NCBI RefSeq assembly: GCF_024710485.1
Contig: NZ_JANJUQ010000024.1
Coordinates: forward strand, 1-37,375
Direction: 5' to 3'
Source of the DNA: Flavobacterium sp.
GTDB lineage: Bacteria > Bacteroidota > Bacteroidia > Flavobacteriales > Flavobacteriaceae
DNA: 37,375 bases
The translations under genes and the position numbers were made by a program. The notes beneath the pieces are model-generated. The model had not been told where the DNA came from. It made no database searches and saw nothing but the letters and a program-made list of their open reading frames with translations. This document shows, piece by piece, positions 1 to 7,764 of this stretch. How positions within the stretch are numbered: the first letter of the stretch is position 1; each line of letters begins with the position of its first letter.

Positions 1-699
1 GCCATGATTTTGGGATTGGATTTAGAATTTGTAGCGCCAAGTTCGCATCCTTTGGATCACGTTGATATGGATTTCGATTTCGTAGCAATGGTTCCGTTGC
101 AAGCTCAAAATTCATTATCCGAACTGAAAAGAGTCAAAAAAATGATAGTCGGCGGTGCGGCAATTAATAAAAATTTGGAAAAGGAATTGTTGAAATTACC
201 GACTCAGGTATACGAGACCTATGGTATGACTGAAACGATTACTCACATAGCTGCTCGAAAGTTGGGCGAAAAAGCTTTCACTGTTTTACCCGGAGTAACT
301 ATTTCTTACGACGACAGAAACTGTTTGGTTATTCACGCTCCTCGCATCTCCGATGATGTTATTGTGACTAACGATTTGGTGGAATTGCTTGATGAAAATC
401 AGTTTATCTTCATGGGAAGAGTGGATAACGTAATCAACAGTGGCGGCATCAAATTGATTCCGGAACAAATAGAGGAGAAGTTGGCTCAACAACTGACACA
501 ACGTTTTTTCATTGCTTCTAAACCTGATGCGGAATTGGGAGAAAAAGTAATCTTGGTCATTGAAGGCGAAGCTTTTGATTTGGCCGATGACGTTTACAAA
601 GCCTTAGATAAATACGAAAAACCGAAAGAGGTTCTTTTTGTTCCTAAATTCAAAGAAACCCCCACGGGTAAGATTATGCGAAAAGAATCACTTCAATAA
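1..699 (+). CDS. menE: o-succinylbenzoate-CoA ligase MenE, 3' part
   Basis: This is the C-terminal part of an acyl-adenylate-forming enzyme (ANL superfamily). The reading frame is open at base 1, so the gene starts upstream of the window. The visible part has the adenylate-binding motif YETYGMTET and the C-terminal lid with the catalytic lysine in TPTGKIMRKE, followed by the stop. MenE activates o-succinylbenzoate to its CoA ester with ATP in menaquinone synthesis, in the cytoplasm. The short, divergent C-domain and the stretch GMTETITHIAARK fit flavobacterial MenE better than a fatty-acyl-CoA ligase. The specific assignment rests on resemblance to remembered flavobacterial sequences, so another small AMP-binding ligase is possible. 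The gene ends at a bidirectional terminator shared with the convergent doxX gene. Confidence 0.8.
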   Translation, partial: AMILGLDLEFVAPSSHPLDHVDMDFDFVAMVPLQAQNSLSELKRVKKMIVGGAAINKNLEKELLKLPTQVYETYGMTETITHIAARKLGEKAFTVLPGVTISYDDRNCLVIHAPRISDDVIVTNDLVELLDENQFIFMGRVDNVINSGGIKLIPEQIEEKLAQQLTQRFFIASKPDAELGEKVILVIEGEAFDLADDVYKALDKYEKPKEVLFVPKFKETPTGKIMRKESLQ

Positions 700-700
700 T

Positions 701-728
701 AAAAAACGCACTATCCGGTGCGTTTTTT
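701..728. terminator. Bidirectional intrinsic terminator between menE and doxX
   Basis: A perfect 11-bp inverted repeat (arm AAAAAACGCAC at 701-711, partner 718-728, loop of six) has a run of T on each side. It can terminate menE on the plus strand and doxX, which stops at 747 on the minus strand. Confidence 0.85.
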
Positions 729-746
729 ATTATTGAAGTCTTCCAG

Positions 747-1172
747 TTATTTTTGCATTTTAAAGTAGTAATCTGCCGAATGTTTGCCGCTGCCGTAAAC
801 CGTGTAAAACATGCTTAATCCCAAGGTAACAACTGAAAGCAAAAGATTTAATCCGTTCATTTCACCTAAAAAATTAATCAGTAAAGCTCCTACAAGAATC
901 GGCAATTGGGCAATCAAAGCCCAACGCGTCAGTAAGCCGAATATTATCATAACGCCACCCATAATGTGTGCTGATGCTACATAGTGGAATGCAAACATGC
1001 CTCCCAAAAAGTTACTGGCAGGTGCTATTAAATCTTCAAATTCTCTGTTATTCCCAATGAAGTAAGTGCCTTTGTAGAATAAAAACGCTCCCAATAAAAT
1101 GCGGAAAGCGTCAAACCAAATGGTAGAATGAGCATTGGCCCATTTGTTCAAACCTTTTACTGAAGTATCCAT
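747..1172 (-). CDS. DoxX family membrane protein
   Basis: The 141-residue protein has about four hydrophobic helices (roughly residues 18-36, 55-75, 78-96 and 102-122) and the charged, glycine-rich pattern of the DoxX family (RILLGAFLFYKG near the N-terminus, ASAHIMGGVMIIFGLLTR in the middle). DoxX proteins are small inner-membrane proteins, often loosely tied to quinone or thiosulfate redox chemistry. The exact role here is unknown. It lies 70 bp downstream of the M1 peptidase gene on the same strand, and its 3' end meets a bidirectional terminator. The ATG at 1172 is the natural start because the first helix follows it directly. Confidence 0.8.
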   Translation of the reverse strand: MDTSVKGLNKWANAHSTIWFDAFRILLGAFLFYKGTYFIGNNREFEDLIAPASNFLGGMFAFHYVASAHIMGGVMIIFGLLTRWALIAQLPILVGALLINFLGEMNGLNLLLSVVTLGLSMFYTVYGSGKHSADYYFKMQK

Positions 1173-1242
1173 AATAAATAAGTTTAAAATTCAATCTAAT
1201 TTACTAATTATTAATGAGATACGATTATGTTTTTAATTTTTT

Positions 1243-2865
1243 TTAGATTTGGTTGTATTCCACAAAAAAATGATTGACCGCTATTTTGATTTCATTTAAG
1301 TGTTTAATCTTGATTTGACTGCTAGTCCAAACGGCTTTAGGTTGGACTCTGATTGTTTTATTTTGGAAGTCAATGTCAATCGGCATAGCAAAATCATCAC
1401 TTACATTGGACCATTTGGTTTCCAGTTTGCCTCCGACAATTCTGGTTTCCAGTTTCGGAATGGTCGTCTTCTGTAAATAATGATTAAAAATCGGCGTTAA
1501 GTTCATACCACTTTCTTTGTTAAAATAAGCGATAACGGTTGCTGTATCTATAATTTGATGTTTGAAGGTATTGGAATATTTCAATAGTATTTTCCACCAT
1601 TTGACATCGTCATTAATCACGTGACGCAATGTATTTAAAAGCAAAGCTCCTTTGGGATACATATCACCCGAACCTTCGCTGTTTACACCATAGTTCCCGA
1701 TGATTGGTTTGTCGTTTTTTACATTAACTTTCAATCCATTGGCATATGTCATAGCTTTTTCATAACCTTGTTGGCATTCCACATAGATAATTTCAGAGTA
1801 TTGGGTAAAACCTTCATGTATCCACATATCGGCGATGTCTTTAGAAGTAATACTATTACCGAACCATTCATGGCCGGTTTCGTGGATAATAATAAAGTCG
1901 AAGGTCAAGCCTACACCCGTGCCGGATAAATCTCTTCCTAAATAGCCTTTTAAGTATTTATTTCCGTAGGCCACAGCACTTTGGTGTTCCATACCTAAAT
2001 AAGGTGTTTCAACTAATTTGTATCCGTCGCTTTTAAAAGGATATTCTCCGAATTTACTTTGAAAGCAATCCATCATCGGTTTGACTTCCTCAAAATGTAC
2101 TTTGGCTTTTGCTTCATTTTCTCGTAAAACATAGTAATCCAAGTCTAAGCCTTTGTAGTTTTCATTAAGCTTTACATAATCACCTATGTTAACTGTAATG
2201 TTGTATGTATTGATAGGGTTTCTGACTTCCCAATCCCAACGTGTGTAACCGTTTTTTAAATCTTCATAGCCTGTAAAACGACCGTTGGAAACATTCATCA
2301 GTCCGTTAGGCACTGCGACTTTGATACTCACTCCTTTATCCGGTTCATCGGATTGGGTGTCTTTTACCGGATACCACAAGCTGGCTCCGGTTCCCTGAAC
2401 AGCAACGCCAATCCAATCTTTGCCATTAGCATCTTGTTTGAAAACAAATCCGCCGTCCCAAGGTGCATTTCGGGCAATGGTTGGTTTTCCAGAATAGTAA
2501 AATCGGATGGTTTGTTCCGGCATCTCTTTCAATAATGGGGTTGGAAAGTTGATGAAAACCGCATGGAATTCTCTCACGTAACTCAGCTTTTTTTGGCGAT
2601 ACACAATACTGTCCACCTTCATATTTTCGAATAAATCGATTTGAATTGTGGTAGCATTTTCAATCGGTTTGAAAGTAATGTCGTTGTAGCCCAGAATTGA
2701 TTTTTCCGCAGGATCAATTTTGATATTTAAATCATACCGCAATACATCGAAGCAGGTTCGTTCCGGACGCAATCCGCCTTGCAAACTGTCTTTACGCGTG
2801 AATGTTTGGGCTGTTAAGGAATGGAATCCGAATAATAGAACGGTGAAACCTATTAATTTTTTCAT
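1243..2865 (-). CDS. Exported M1 family metallopeptidase (aminopeptidase N-like)
   Basis: The 540-residue protein begins with a signal peptide (MKKLIGFTVLLFGFHSLTAQ). The gluzincin site is intact: HETGH at about 328-332 with zinc-ligand histidines and the catalytic Glu, and the third ligand Glu351 in WIHEGF. The substrate motif reads GMEHQ (about 291) instead of the GAMEN of classical aminopeptidase N; such variants occur in other M1 subgroups. It probably trims peptides in the periplasm or at the cell surface. At 540 residues it lacks the long C-terminal helical domain of E. coli PepN and ends in a short beta domain. It lies 47 bp downstream of the RluA-type gene on the same strand. Confidence 0.88.
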   Translation of the reverse strand: MKKLIGFTVLLFGFHSLTAQTFTRKDSLQGGLRPERTCFDVLRYDLNIKIDPAEKSILGYNDITFKPIENATTIQIDLFENMKVDSIVYRQKKLSYVREFHAVFINFPTPLLKEMPEQTIRFYYSGKPTIARNAPWDGGFVFKQDANGKDWIGVAVQGTGASLWYPVKDTQSDEPDKGVSIKVAVPNGLMNVSNGRFTGYEDLKNGYTRWDWEVRNPINTYNITVNIGDYVKLNENYKGLDLDYYVLRENEAKAKVHFEEVKPMMDCFQSKFGEYPFKSDGYKLVETPYLGMEHQSAVAYGNKYLKGYLGRDLSGTGVGLTFDFIIIHETGHEWFGNSITSKDIADMWIHEGFTQYSEIIYVECQQGYEKAMTYANGLKVNVKNDKPIIGNYGVNSEGSGDMYPKGALLLNTLRHVINDDVKWWKILLKYSNTFKHQIIDTATVIAYFNKESGMNLTPIFNHYLQKTTIPKLETRIVGGKLETKWSNVSDDFAMPIDIDFQNKTIRVQPKAVWTSSQIKIKHLNEIKIAVNHFFVEYNQI

Positions 2866-2912
2866 AGGGTAAATATTTTCAAGGAGTATGTAAACTCTCC
2901 ATTAGTAGAGAT

Positions 2913-4556
2913 TTAAAAATCAGCTGCCACAGTTACCGTGAGGGATTCTTTTGAGACAGGATGATTAAAAGTAATACTTTCGGCGTGTAAATGCAAACGA
3001 TTGGCTTTGGTTCCGTATAAATCATCACCAACAATAGGCGTGTTTAATCCCAATTGGTGTGCGGCATGTACGCGAAGTTGGTGTGTTCTGCCGGTTATCG
3101 GGTAGAAGTAGACCAAAGTTTGATTGCCTCTTTGTTCCAACACTTTCCATTCGGTTTTGGCGGGTTTTCCATAATCAAAGCAAACAATTTGATTCGGGCG
3201 ATTATCTAAATCTACTCGCAAGGGTAAATTGATTTCGCCTTTACTTTCATTAAGAATGCCATCGAGTAGGGCAATATAGCGTTTTTTGACTTTTCTCTGA
3301 ATGAATTGGGCTTGCAGGTTTTTGTATACTGTAGCCGATTTAGCAATCAGCAACAAACCGGAAGTCGACATGTCTAAACGATGTACGATTAATGGACCGC
3401 TCGCATTGGGATACAGCGATTTAATGCGACTCCAAACCGAATCTGCAATGTCTTTTCCAGGTACCGATAAAAATTCGGAGGGTTTGTTCACCACGGCCAA
3501 ATAGTCATCTTCATATACAATTTGCAAGGTTTTCCCTTCTGCCGGATTGGTTTTGAACGGATTGTCTTCTAACGGAATGTCTTTAAGCATGTGTTTTAGA
3601 ATCGGTTCACATTTACCGGTACAAGCGGGATAAAACTGTTGGTGCTTTCTGACTTCTGATTTAGGCGATTTGCCCCACCAAAACTCAGCCATCGCAATGG
3701 GTTTTAAGTTGTGTTGAAAAGCGTAGTGTAGGAGTTTCGGTGCTGCACATTCTCCTGCTCCGGCCGGTGGATTTCCATTAAAAATTGCTCCTAAGCTTTT
3801 CAGTTCTTGGTACTGATTGAGAAAGGCGTATTGTTCGAAAAGTTGCTGTTGGAGTTGCGCCGATTTTTGACGGCGTTCTTCTTTGAGTTGGTTGATTGTC
3901 GCAGTAAACTTAGCCACAGCTTCGTCGGCAGCGTTGATGTGGTGATTCCAATATACCGTCATTTTTTTGAGTAAGATGCCTGCTTCCTGACTTTCTTTGT
4001 TGAGTTGCGCTGCATCGGCTTCCGGATTGTTTTGACGAAGTGCTGCTCTGCGTTTTTTGCCGATTTTAATGGCTTCTTTCTGCTCCTGAATTTCTTTTTC
4101 GGCTTGGATTTTTGTTTCGCCTAATACTTGAATTGCTTTTAGGTAAGACTCATCATTTTCAAGTAGTTCAATTTTTTTATTGTAATTGTTTAAGATAACT
4201 TCTTCTTGCTTGAAAAAACTATTTTCTTCCAACATGTCAAACACTGTTGTTACAAAAAACGGGTGGTGATTGCGCTCTGCCAGTTTACCAGAGAACGCCC
4301 AAAGATAACCCAGTTGACCTTCTGTATTTTCTACTACTAAAACGCCGAACATTTTGCCTATGGCCAAACCGTCTTGTGTATCATTCAAGCCGAAGTTATG
4401 TTCGAAATCGGTTTGGGTTTCGAGATAGTCTTGCAGTGCTTTAGCGGCTATTTTACTCAGCTCATGCGGTTCGTAGTAAAACGGAAAAGTGAATTTTTCC
4501 GGTAGGGTAATACCTGAAATGTCTTGTTGGAAAGGTTGAAAAAGTTTGGAAGACAT
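2913..4556 (-). CDS. RluA family pseudouridine synthase, large form
   Basis: Residues from about 345 to 547 form the catalytic domain of an RluA-type RNA pseudouridine synthase. The signature HRLDMSTSG (from about 392) contains the catalytic Asp395, and GRTHQLRVH follows near residue 489. The enzyme isomerises uridine to pseudouridine in rRNA or tRNA, but the target base cannot be told from sequence. At 547 residues it is more than twice as long as E. coli RluA. The first ~340 residues hold a long charged, Gln/Glu/Lys-rich coiled coil (about 100-240) and a cysteine-containing segment with GAGECAAPKLL and YPACTGKCEP. This large form is seen in Bacteroidota. A small membrane-protein gene ends 5 bp upstream of its start, on the same strand. 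Confidence 0.88.
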   Translation of the reverse strand: MSSKLFQPFQQDISGITLPEKFTFPFYYEPHELSKIAAKALQDYLETQTDFEHNFGLNDTQDGLAIGKMFGVLVVENTEGQLGYLWAFSGKLAERNHHPFFVTTVFDMLEENSFFKQEEVILNNYNKKIELLENDESYLKAIQVLGETKIQAEKEIQEQKEAIKIGKKRRAALRQNNPEADAAQLNKESQEAGILLKKMTVYWNHHINAADEAVAKFTATINQLKEERRQKSAQLQQQLFEQYAFLNQYQELKSLGAIFNGNPPAGAGECAAPKLLHYAFQHNLKPIAMAEFWWGKSPKSEVRKHQQFYPACTGKCEPILKHMLKDIPLEDNPFKTNPAEGKTLQIVYEDDYLAVVNKPSEFLSVPGKDIADSVWSRIKSLYPNASGPLIVHRLDMSTSGLLLIAKSATVYKNLQAQFIQRKVKKRYIALLDGILNESKGEINLPLRVDLDNRPNQIVCFDYGKPAKTEWKVLEQRGNQTLVYFYPITGRTHQLRVHAAHQLGLNTPIVGDDLYGTKANRLHLHAESITFNHPVSKESLTVTVAADF

Positions 4557-4561
4557 TATTG

Positions 4562-4831
4562 CTATCTTAATATTTTGGGTTTTATCAAGTATCTGATAAC
4601 TGATTTTGAGAGATAAAAACTCAATACAAAGATAAGTGCAAAATAGAAAAGATTTGCCTCGTAGTGATAACCATCAAAAAAGAAATCCAAAAACCATGAT
4701 AATCCTTCGAATCTGTATTCGATACAATAGCTGTCTTCAACAAAAAATATCCAACTTAACAGGGTTGACACAACAACAAAAATTAGTAGCGTCAAAAAGA
4801 AAGATAGTATGTTGATATGAATTTTGATCAA
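4562..4831 (-). CDS. Small membrane protein of unknown function
   Basis: I do not recognise this 89-residue protein. It has two clear hydrophobic helices, about residues 9-31 and 61-78, joined by an acidic and aromatic loop (EDSYCIEYRFEG, then WFLDFFFDGYHYE). The C-terminus is basic (LIKPKILR), which suggests it faces the cytoplasm. Its start is 2 bp after the stop of the exported 139-residue protein, and its stop is 5 bp before the pseudouridine synthase start. The three genes are therefore probably co-transcribed, and the tight packing supports it being a real gene. Confidence 0.65.
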   Translation of the reverse strand: MIKIHINILSFFLTLLIFVVVSTLLSWIFFVEDSYCIEYRFEGLSWFLDFFFDGYHYEANLFYFALIFVLSFYLSKSVIRYLIKPKILR

Positions 4832-4833
4832 AA

Positions 4834-5253
4834 CTATTCTTTCAACAAAAGTTTTAGATTTTCAATAGTTCGAATTTCGGATTTGTAAAATTGAAGCGCT
4901 GTCGGCACCACTTTGTCAGATGTATCACGAGGCGATTTTTTGATAACTCTGGCGGTTGTTCCGGTGAAATTTAAAGTGTATTCTTTGTTGATATCCGCTG
5001 GCTCGGTAGTGAATTTTATGATCTTATTTTCTACTTTCCAAGTGCCTTTGCCGTTAGAGCGGTATTCATTCGTGCCATTATAGACATAGCTCGTAAAAAT
5101 AAATGTTTGATCTTCATTTAATTGGATTTTGTAATCAACAATTTCACCTTTAAGTGACTTATTGTAAAATACATAAGTCCCCGAAAAATCATCCGTTTGA
5201 GCAATCAGATTTAAATTGAAGTTCAATAAAAATAGAAGCAAAAGTTGTTTCAT
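4834..5253 (-). CDS. Exported small beta-sheet protein, lipocalin-like
   Basis: The 139-residue protein has a signal peptide (MKQLLLLFLLNFNLNLIAQ). The mature part alternates polar and hydrophobic residues as in a small beta barrel: FSGTYVF near the N-terminus, then GKGTWKVENKIIKFTTEP. The FSGTY...GTWKV pattern resembles the lipocalin-like families (for example DUF4488/DUF5004-type) common in Bacteroidota, but no family can be fixed by eye. It is probably periplasmic or surface-exposed. It lies 19 bp downstream of the acyl-CoA carboxylase gene and 2 bp upstream of the small membrane protein gene. Confidence 0.65.
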   Translation of the reverse strand: MKQLLLLFLLNFNLNLIAQTDDFSGTYVFYNKSLKGEIVDYKIQLNEDQTFIFTSYVYNGTNEYRSNGKGTWKVENKIIKFTTEPADINKEYTLNFTGTTARVIKKSPRDTSDKVVPTALQFYKSEIRTIENLKLLLKE

Positions 5254-5272
5254 TATACAGTAGACAATTTTT

Positions 5273-6901
5273 TTATACTTGTATCACGCCCAAATTAAAC
5301 GGCTTTTCAATTGGTGCGTGATTGGCTGCTTCTATTCCCATTGAAATCCAAGCTCTGGTTTCTAAAGGATCGACAATCGCATCGGTCCATAATCTTGCCG
5401 CAGCGTAATAAGGAGATACTTGCGCATCGTAACGTGCTTTGATTTTGTCAAACAACGCTTGTTCGGTTTTTTCGTCAACGGTCTCGCCTTTGGCTTTTAG
5501 GGAAGAAGCTTCAATTTGGGCCAATACTTTAGCGGCTTGGGTTCCGCCCATTACAGCCAACTCAGCACTTGGCCAGGCAAAAATCAATCGCGGATCGTAG
5601 GCTTTACCACACATAGCATAGTTTCCGGCGCCGTAGGAGTTACCGACTACCACAGTAAACTTTGGAACGACTGAATTGGAAACGGCATTGACCATTTTCG
5701 CTCCGTCTTTAATAATTCCGCCGTGTTCACTTTTGGAACCAACCATAAATCCGGTTACGTCCTGCAAGAAAACCAATGGGATTTTCTTTTGATTACAATT
5801 GGCTATGAAGCGCGTGGCCTTATCGGCCGAATCTGAATAAATGACACCTCCGAATTGAATTTCACCTTTTTTGGTTTTAGAAACGGTTCGTTGGTTGGCC
5901 ACTATACCGACAGCCCAGCCGTCAATTCGGGCATAGCAAGTAATAATGGATTTACCGTAGTCGGGTTTGTACATGTCCATTTCAGAATTGTCTACCAAAC
6001 GCTTGATGATTTCCAGCATATCGTATTGTTCCGCTCTGGATTTGGGTAAGATACCGTAGATGTCTTTTTCATCTAAAGCCGGTTTCTGAGATTTTTCTCT
6101 GTTAAAGCCAGCTTTTTCATAATCGCCGATTTTCCCGACGATACTTTTAATACGGTCCAATGCATCTTTATCGTCCTTGGCTTTATAATCGGTTACCCCC
6201 GAAATTTCACAATGCGTTGTGGCACCGCCGAGGGTTTCATTATCGATGTTTTCTCCAATAGCAGCTTTTACCAAATAACTTCCGGCTAAGAAAATACTAC
6301 CGGTTTTATCCACTATCATCGCTTCATCACTCATAATCGGAAGATAAGCACCACCGGCCACACAACTGCCCATTACTGCCGCAATTTGAGTAATGCCCAT
6401 ACTGCTCATAATCGCATTGTTTCTGAAAATGCGTCCAAAGTGTTCTTTATCCGGGAAAATTTCGTCTTGCATGGGTAAATACACTCCGGCAGAATCTACT
6501 AAATAAATGATTGGCAAACGATTTTCTATGGCGATTTCTTGTGCACGCAAATTCTTTTTAGCCGTTATTGGGAACCAAGCGCCGGCTTTTACCGTAGCAT
6601 CATTGGCTACAACGATACATTGTTTTCCTTTGATGTAGCCCATTTTTACCACCACACCACCGGAAGGACAACCGCCGTGTTCGGCGTACATGCCGTCACC
6701 TACAAAAGCGCCGATTTCGATACTTTTGGCTTTGTCATCCAATAAATAATCAATGCGTTCGCGTGCGGTCATTTTTCCTTCTGCATGCAATTTTTCAATG
6801 CGCTTTTCGCCACCGCCCAATTTTACTTTGGCCAATCGTTGTTTTAATTCAGATAGTAAAAGTTTGTTATGATCTTCGTTTTTATTGAAGGTAAGGTCCA
6901 T
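5273..6901 (-). CDS. Acyl-CoA carboxylase, carboxyltransferase (beta) subunit
   Basis: This 542-residue protein has the two crotonase-fold halves of biotin-dependent carboxyltransferases. The N-half has GKMTARERIDYLLD, then SAGVYLPMQDEIFPD, MGSCVAGGAYLPIMSDE and GSIFLAGSYLVKAA. The C-half has DVTGFMVG, GNSYGAGNYAMCGKAYDPR and WPSAELAVMGGTQAAKV. The pattern closely follows the methylcrotonyl-CoA carboxylase beta subunit, so it most likely transfers carboxyl from carboxybiotin to methylcrotonyl-CoA or a related branched acyl-CoA in leucine or odd-chain breakdown. Propionyl-CoA carboxylase is the alternative. The biotin-carboxylase partner subunit is not encoded nearby. The upstream 194-bp divergent region contains a 12-bp palindrome that could be an operator. 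Confidence 0.9.
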   Translation of the reverse strand: MDLTFNKNEDHNKLLLSELKQRLAKVKLGGGEKRIEKLHAEGKMTARERIDYLLDDKAKSIEIGAFVGDGMYAEHGGCPSGGVVVKMGYIKGKQCIVVANDATVKAGAWFPITAKKNLRAQEIAIENRLPIIYLVDSAGVYLPMQDEIFPDKEHFGRIFRNNAIMSSMGITQIAAVMGSCVAGGAYLPIMSDEAMIVDKTGSIFLAGSYLVKAAIGENIDNETLGGATTHCEISGVTDYKAKDDKDALDRIKSIVGKIGDYEKAGFNREKSQKPALDEKDIYGILPKSRAEQYDMLEIIKRLVDNSEMDMYKPDYGKSIITCYARIDGWAVGIVANQRTVSKTKKGEIQFGGVIYSDSADKATRFIANCNQKKIPLVFLQDVTGFMVGSKSEHGGIIKDGAKMVNAVSNSVVPKFTVVVGNSYGAGNYAMCGKAYDPRLIFAWPSAELAVMGGTQAAKVLAQIEASSLKAKGETVDEKTEQALFDKIKARYDAQVSPYYAAARLWTDAIVDPLETRAWISMGIEAANHAPIEKPFNLGVIQV

Positions 6902-6948
6902 AAATTTGTAGGGTATATTACGGTTGTGTGATTTGGTTGCTAAGCTAC

Positions 6949-6960
6949 GAAAACGTTTTC
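6949..6960. promoter_or_regulatory. 12-bp palindrome upstream of the carboxylase gene
   Basis: GAAAACGTTTTC is a perfect palindrome centred on CG, 48 bp upstream of the carboxylase start. The shape resembles LacI-family operators. No regulator gene is adjacent, so the role is inferred. Confidence 0.3.
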
Positions 6961-6990
6961 AATAACTGAAATCAGATGTATAATTGACCA

Positions 6991-7019
6991 TGCTAATTTC
7001 ATGTTAACAAATTGTAAAT
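6991..7019 (+). promoter_or_regulatory. Three 7-bp direct repeats at 11-bp period, PHO-box-like
   Basis: TGCTAAT (6991), TGTTAAC (7002) and TGTAAAT (7013) are separated by TTCA and AAAT, giving an exact 11-bp period. This is the geometry of PhoB/PhoP-type boxes (7-bp repeat plus 4-bp AT-rich linker). Read on the other strand, the units give TTTACA and TTAACA. It lies upstream of a phosphate-transport operon. Confidence 0.45.
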
Positions 7020-7070
7020 TTTAGTTCGATTACGGTTTTCATATTTAATATTCACTTAACATTAGAGTAA

Positions 7071-7078
7071 TACATTTG
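7071..7078 (+). promoter_or_regulatory. -7 promoter element of the PhoU-like/PiT operon
   Basis: TACATTTG matches the Bacteroidota -7 consensus TAnnTTTG and sits 17 nt before the ATG at 7096. No good TTG is found at the -33 position, which would fit an activator-dependent promoter. Confidence 0.6.
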
Positions 7079-7095
7079 CATCAAATTTAAACACT

Positions 7096-7740
7096 ATGTC
7101 TATCAACAACATTTTCCAGTTTTTAGTTCCAAAAGATAAAAAATTCTTTCCTCTTTTTGAACAAGCCACATCAAATTTAGTGATCTTAGCAGAAACGTTG
7201 CATGAAGCAGTAAATGCTCCTAAAGCAGAGCGTGAGGATTATTTCAGAAAAATTGAGGAGTTAGAAGCTACTATTGAAGAAATTACTCATAAAACACACT
7301 TGGAATTAAGTCGTAATTTCATCACACCATTCGATAGAGAGGACATTCATGCTCTAGTAAAAGCTATTGATAACGTAGCTGATTATATGCATGGTGCAGC
7401 CAGCAGAATGCGTTTGTACCAAGTGGAGAAAATCACTAAATCAATTCGCAAATTGACTGAGATTAACCTAGAAGCTTGTCAGTTGATTAATGCCGGTGTT
7501 AAGCAATTGAAAGACATGAAAGACCACAAGGCCATCAAGGATACTTGTAAAAAAATAAATAAATTAGAAAGCAAAGCGGATTCGGTTTTTGACAAAGCTG
7601 TTGCCGATATCTTCGAGAACGAAACCGACGTTAAAAACATTATCAAATACAAAGAAGTACTTTCTGCTTTGGAATCTGCTTCCGATAAATGTAAAAGTGT
7701 TTCCAATGTAATGGAGCAAATTTCAGTAAAACATTCATAA
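7096..7740 (+). CDS. DUF47/PhoU-like phosphate transport accessory protein
   Basis: This 214-residue, all-helical, highly charged protein is typical of the DUF47 family (TIGR00153, PhoU-like fold). Visible family features include an early FFPLFEQATSNLV stretch, HLELSRNFITPFDREDIHAL in the middle (about residues 70-90) and a final long helical bundle. These proteins are cytoplasmic partners of PiT transporters and probably modulate phosphate or metal-phosphate transport. The PiT gene starts 24 bp downstream on the same strand, which strongly supports the assignment. The TAnnTTTG element and PHO-like repeats upstream suggest phosphate-responsive control. Confidence 0.9.
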   Translation: MSINNIFQFLVPKDKKFFPLFEQATSNLVILAETLHEAVNAPKAEREDYFRKIEELEATIEEITHKTHLELSRNFITPFDREDIHALVKAIDNVADYMHGAASRMRLYQVEKITKSIRKLTEINLEACQLINAGVKQLKDMKDHKAIKDTCKKINKLESKADSVFDKAVADIFENETDVKNIIKYKEVLSALESASDKCKSVSNVMEQISVKHS

Positions 7741-7764
7741 ATAGTTTAATCTAAATCAACTTTT

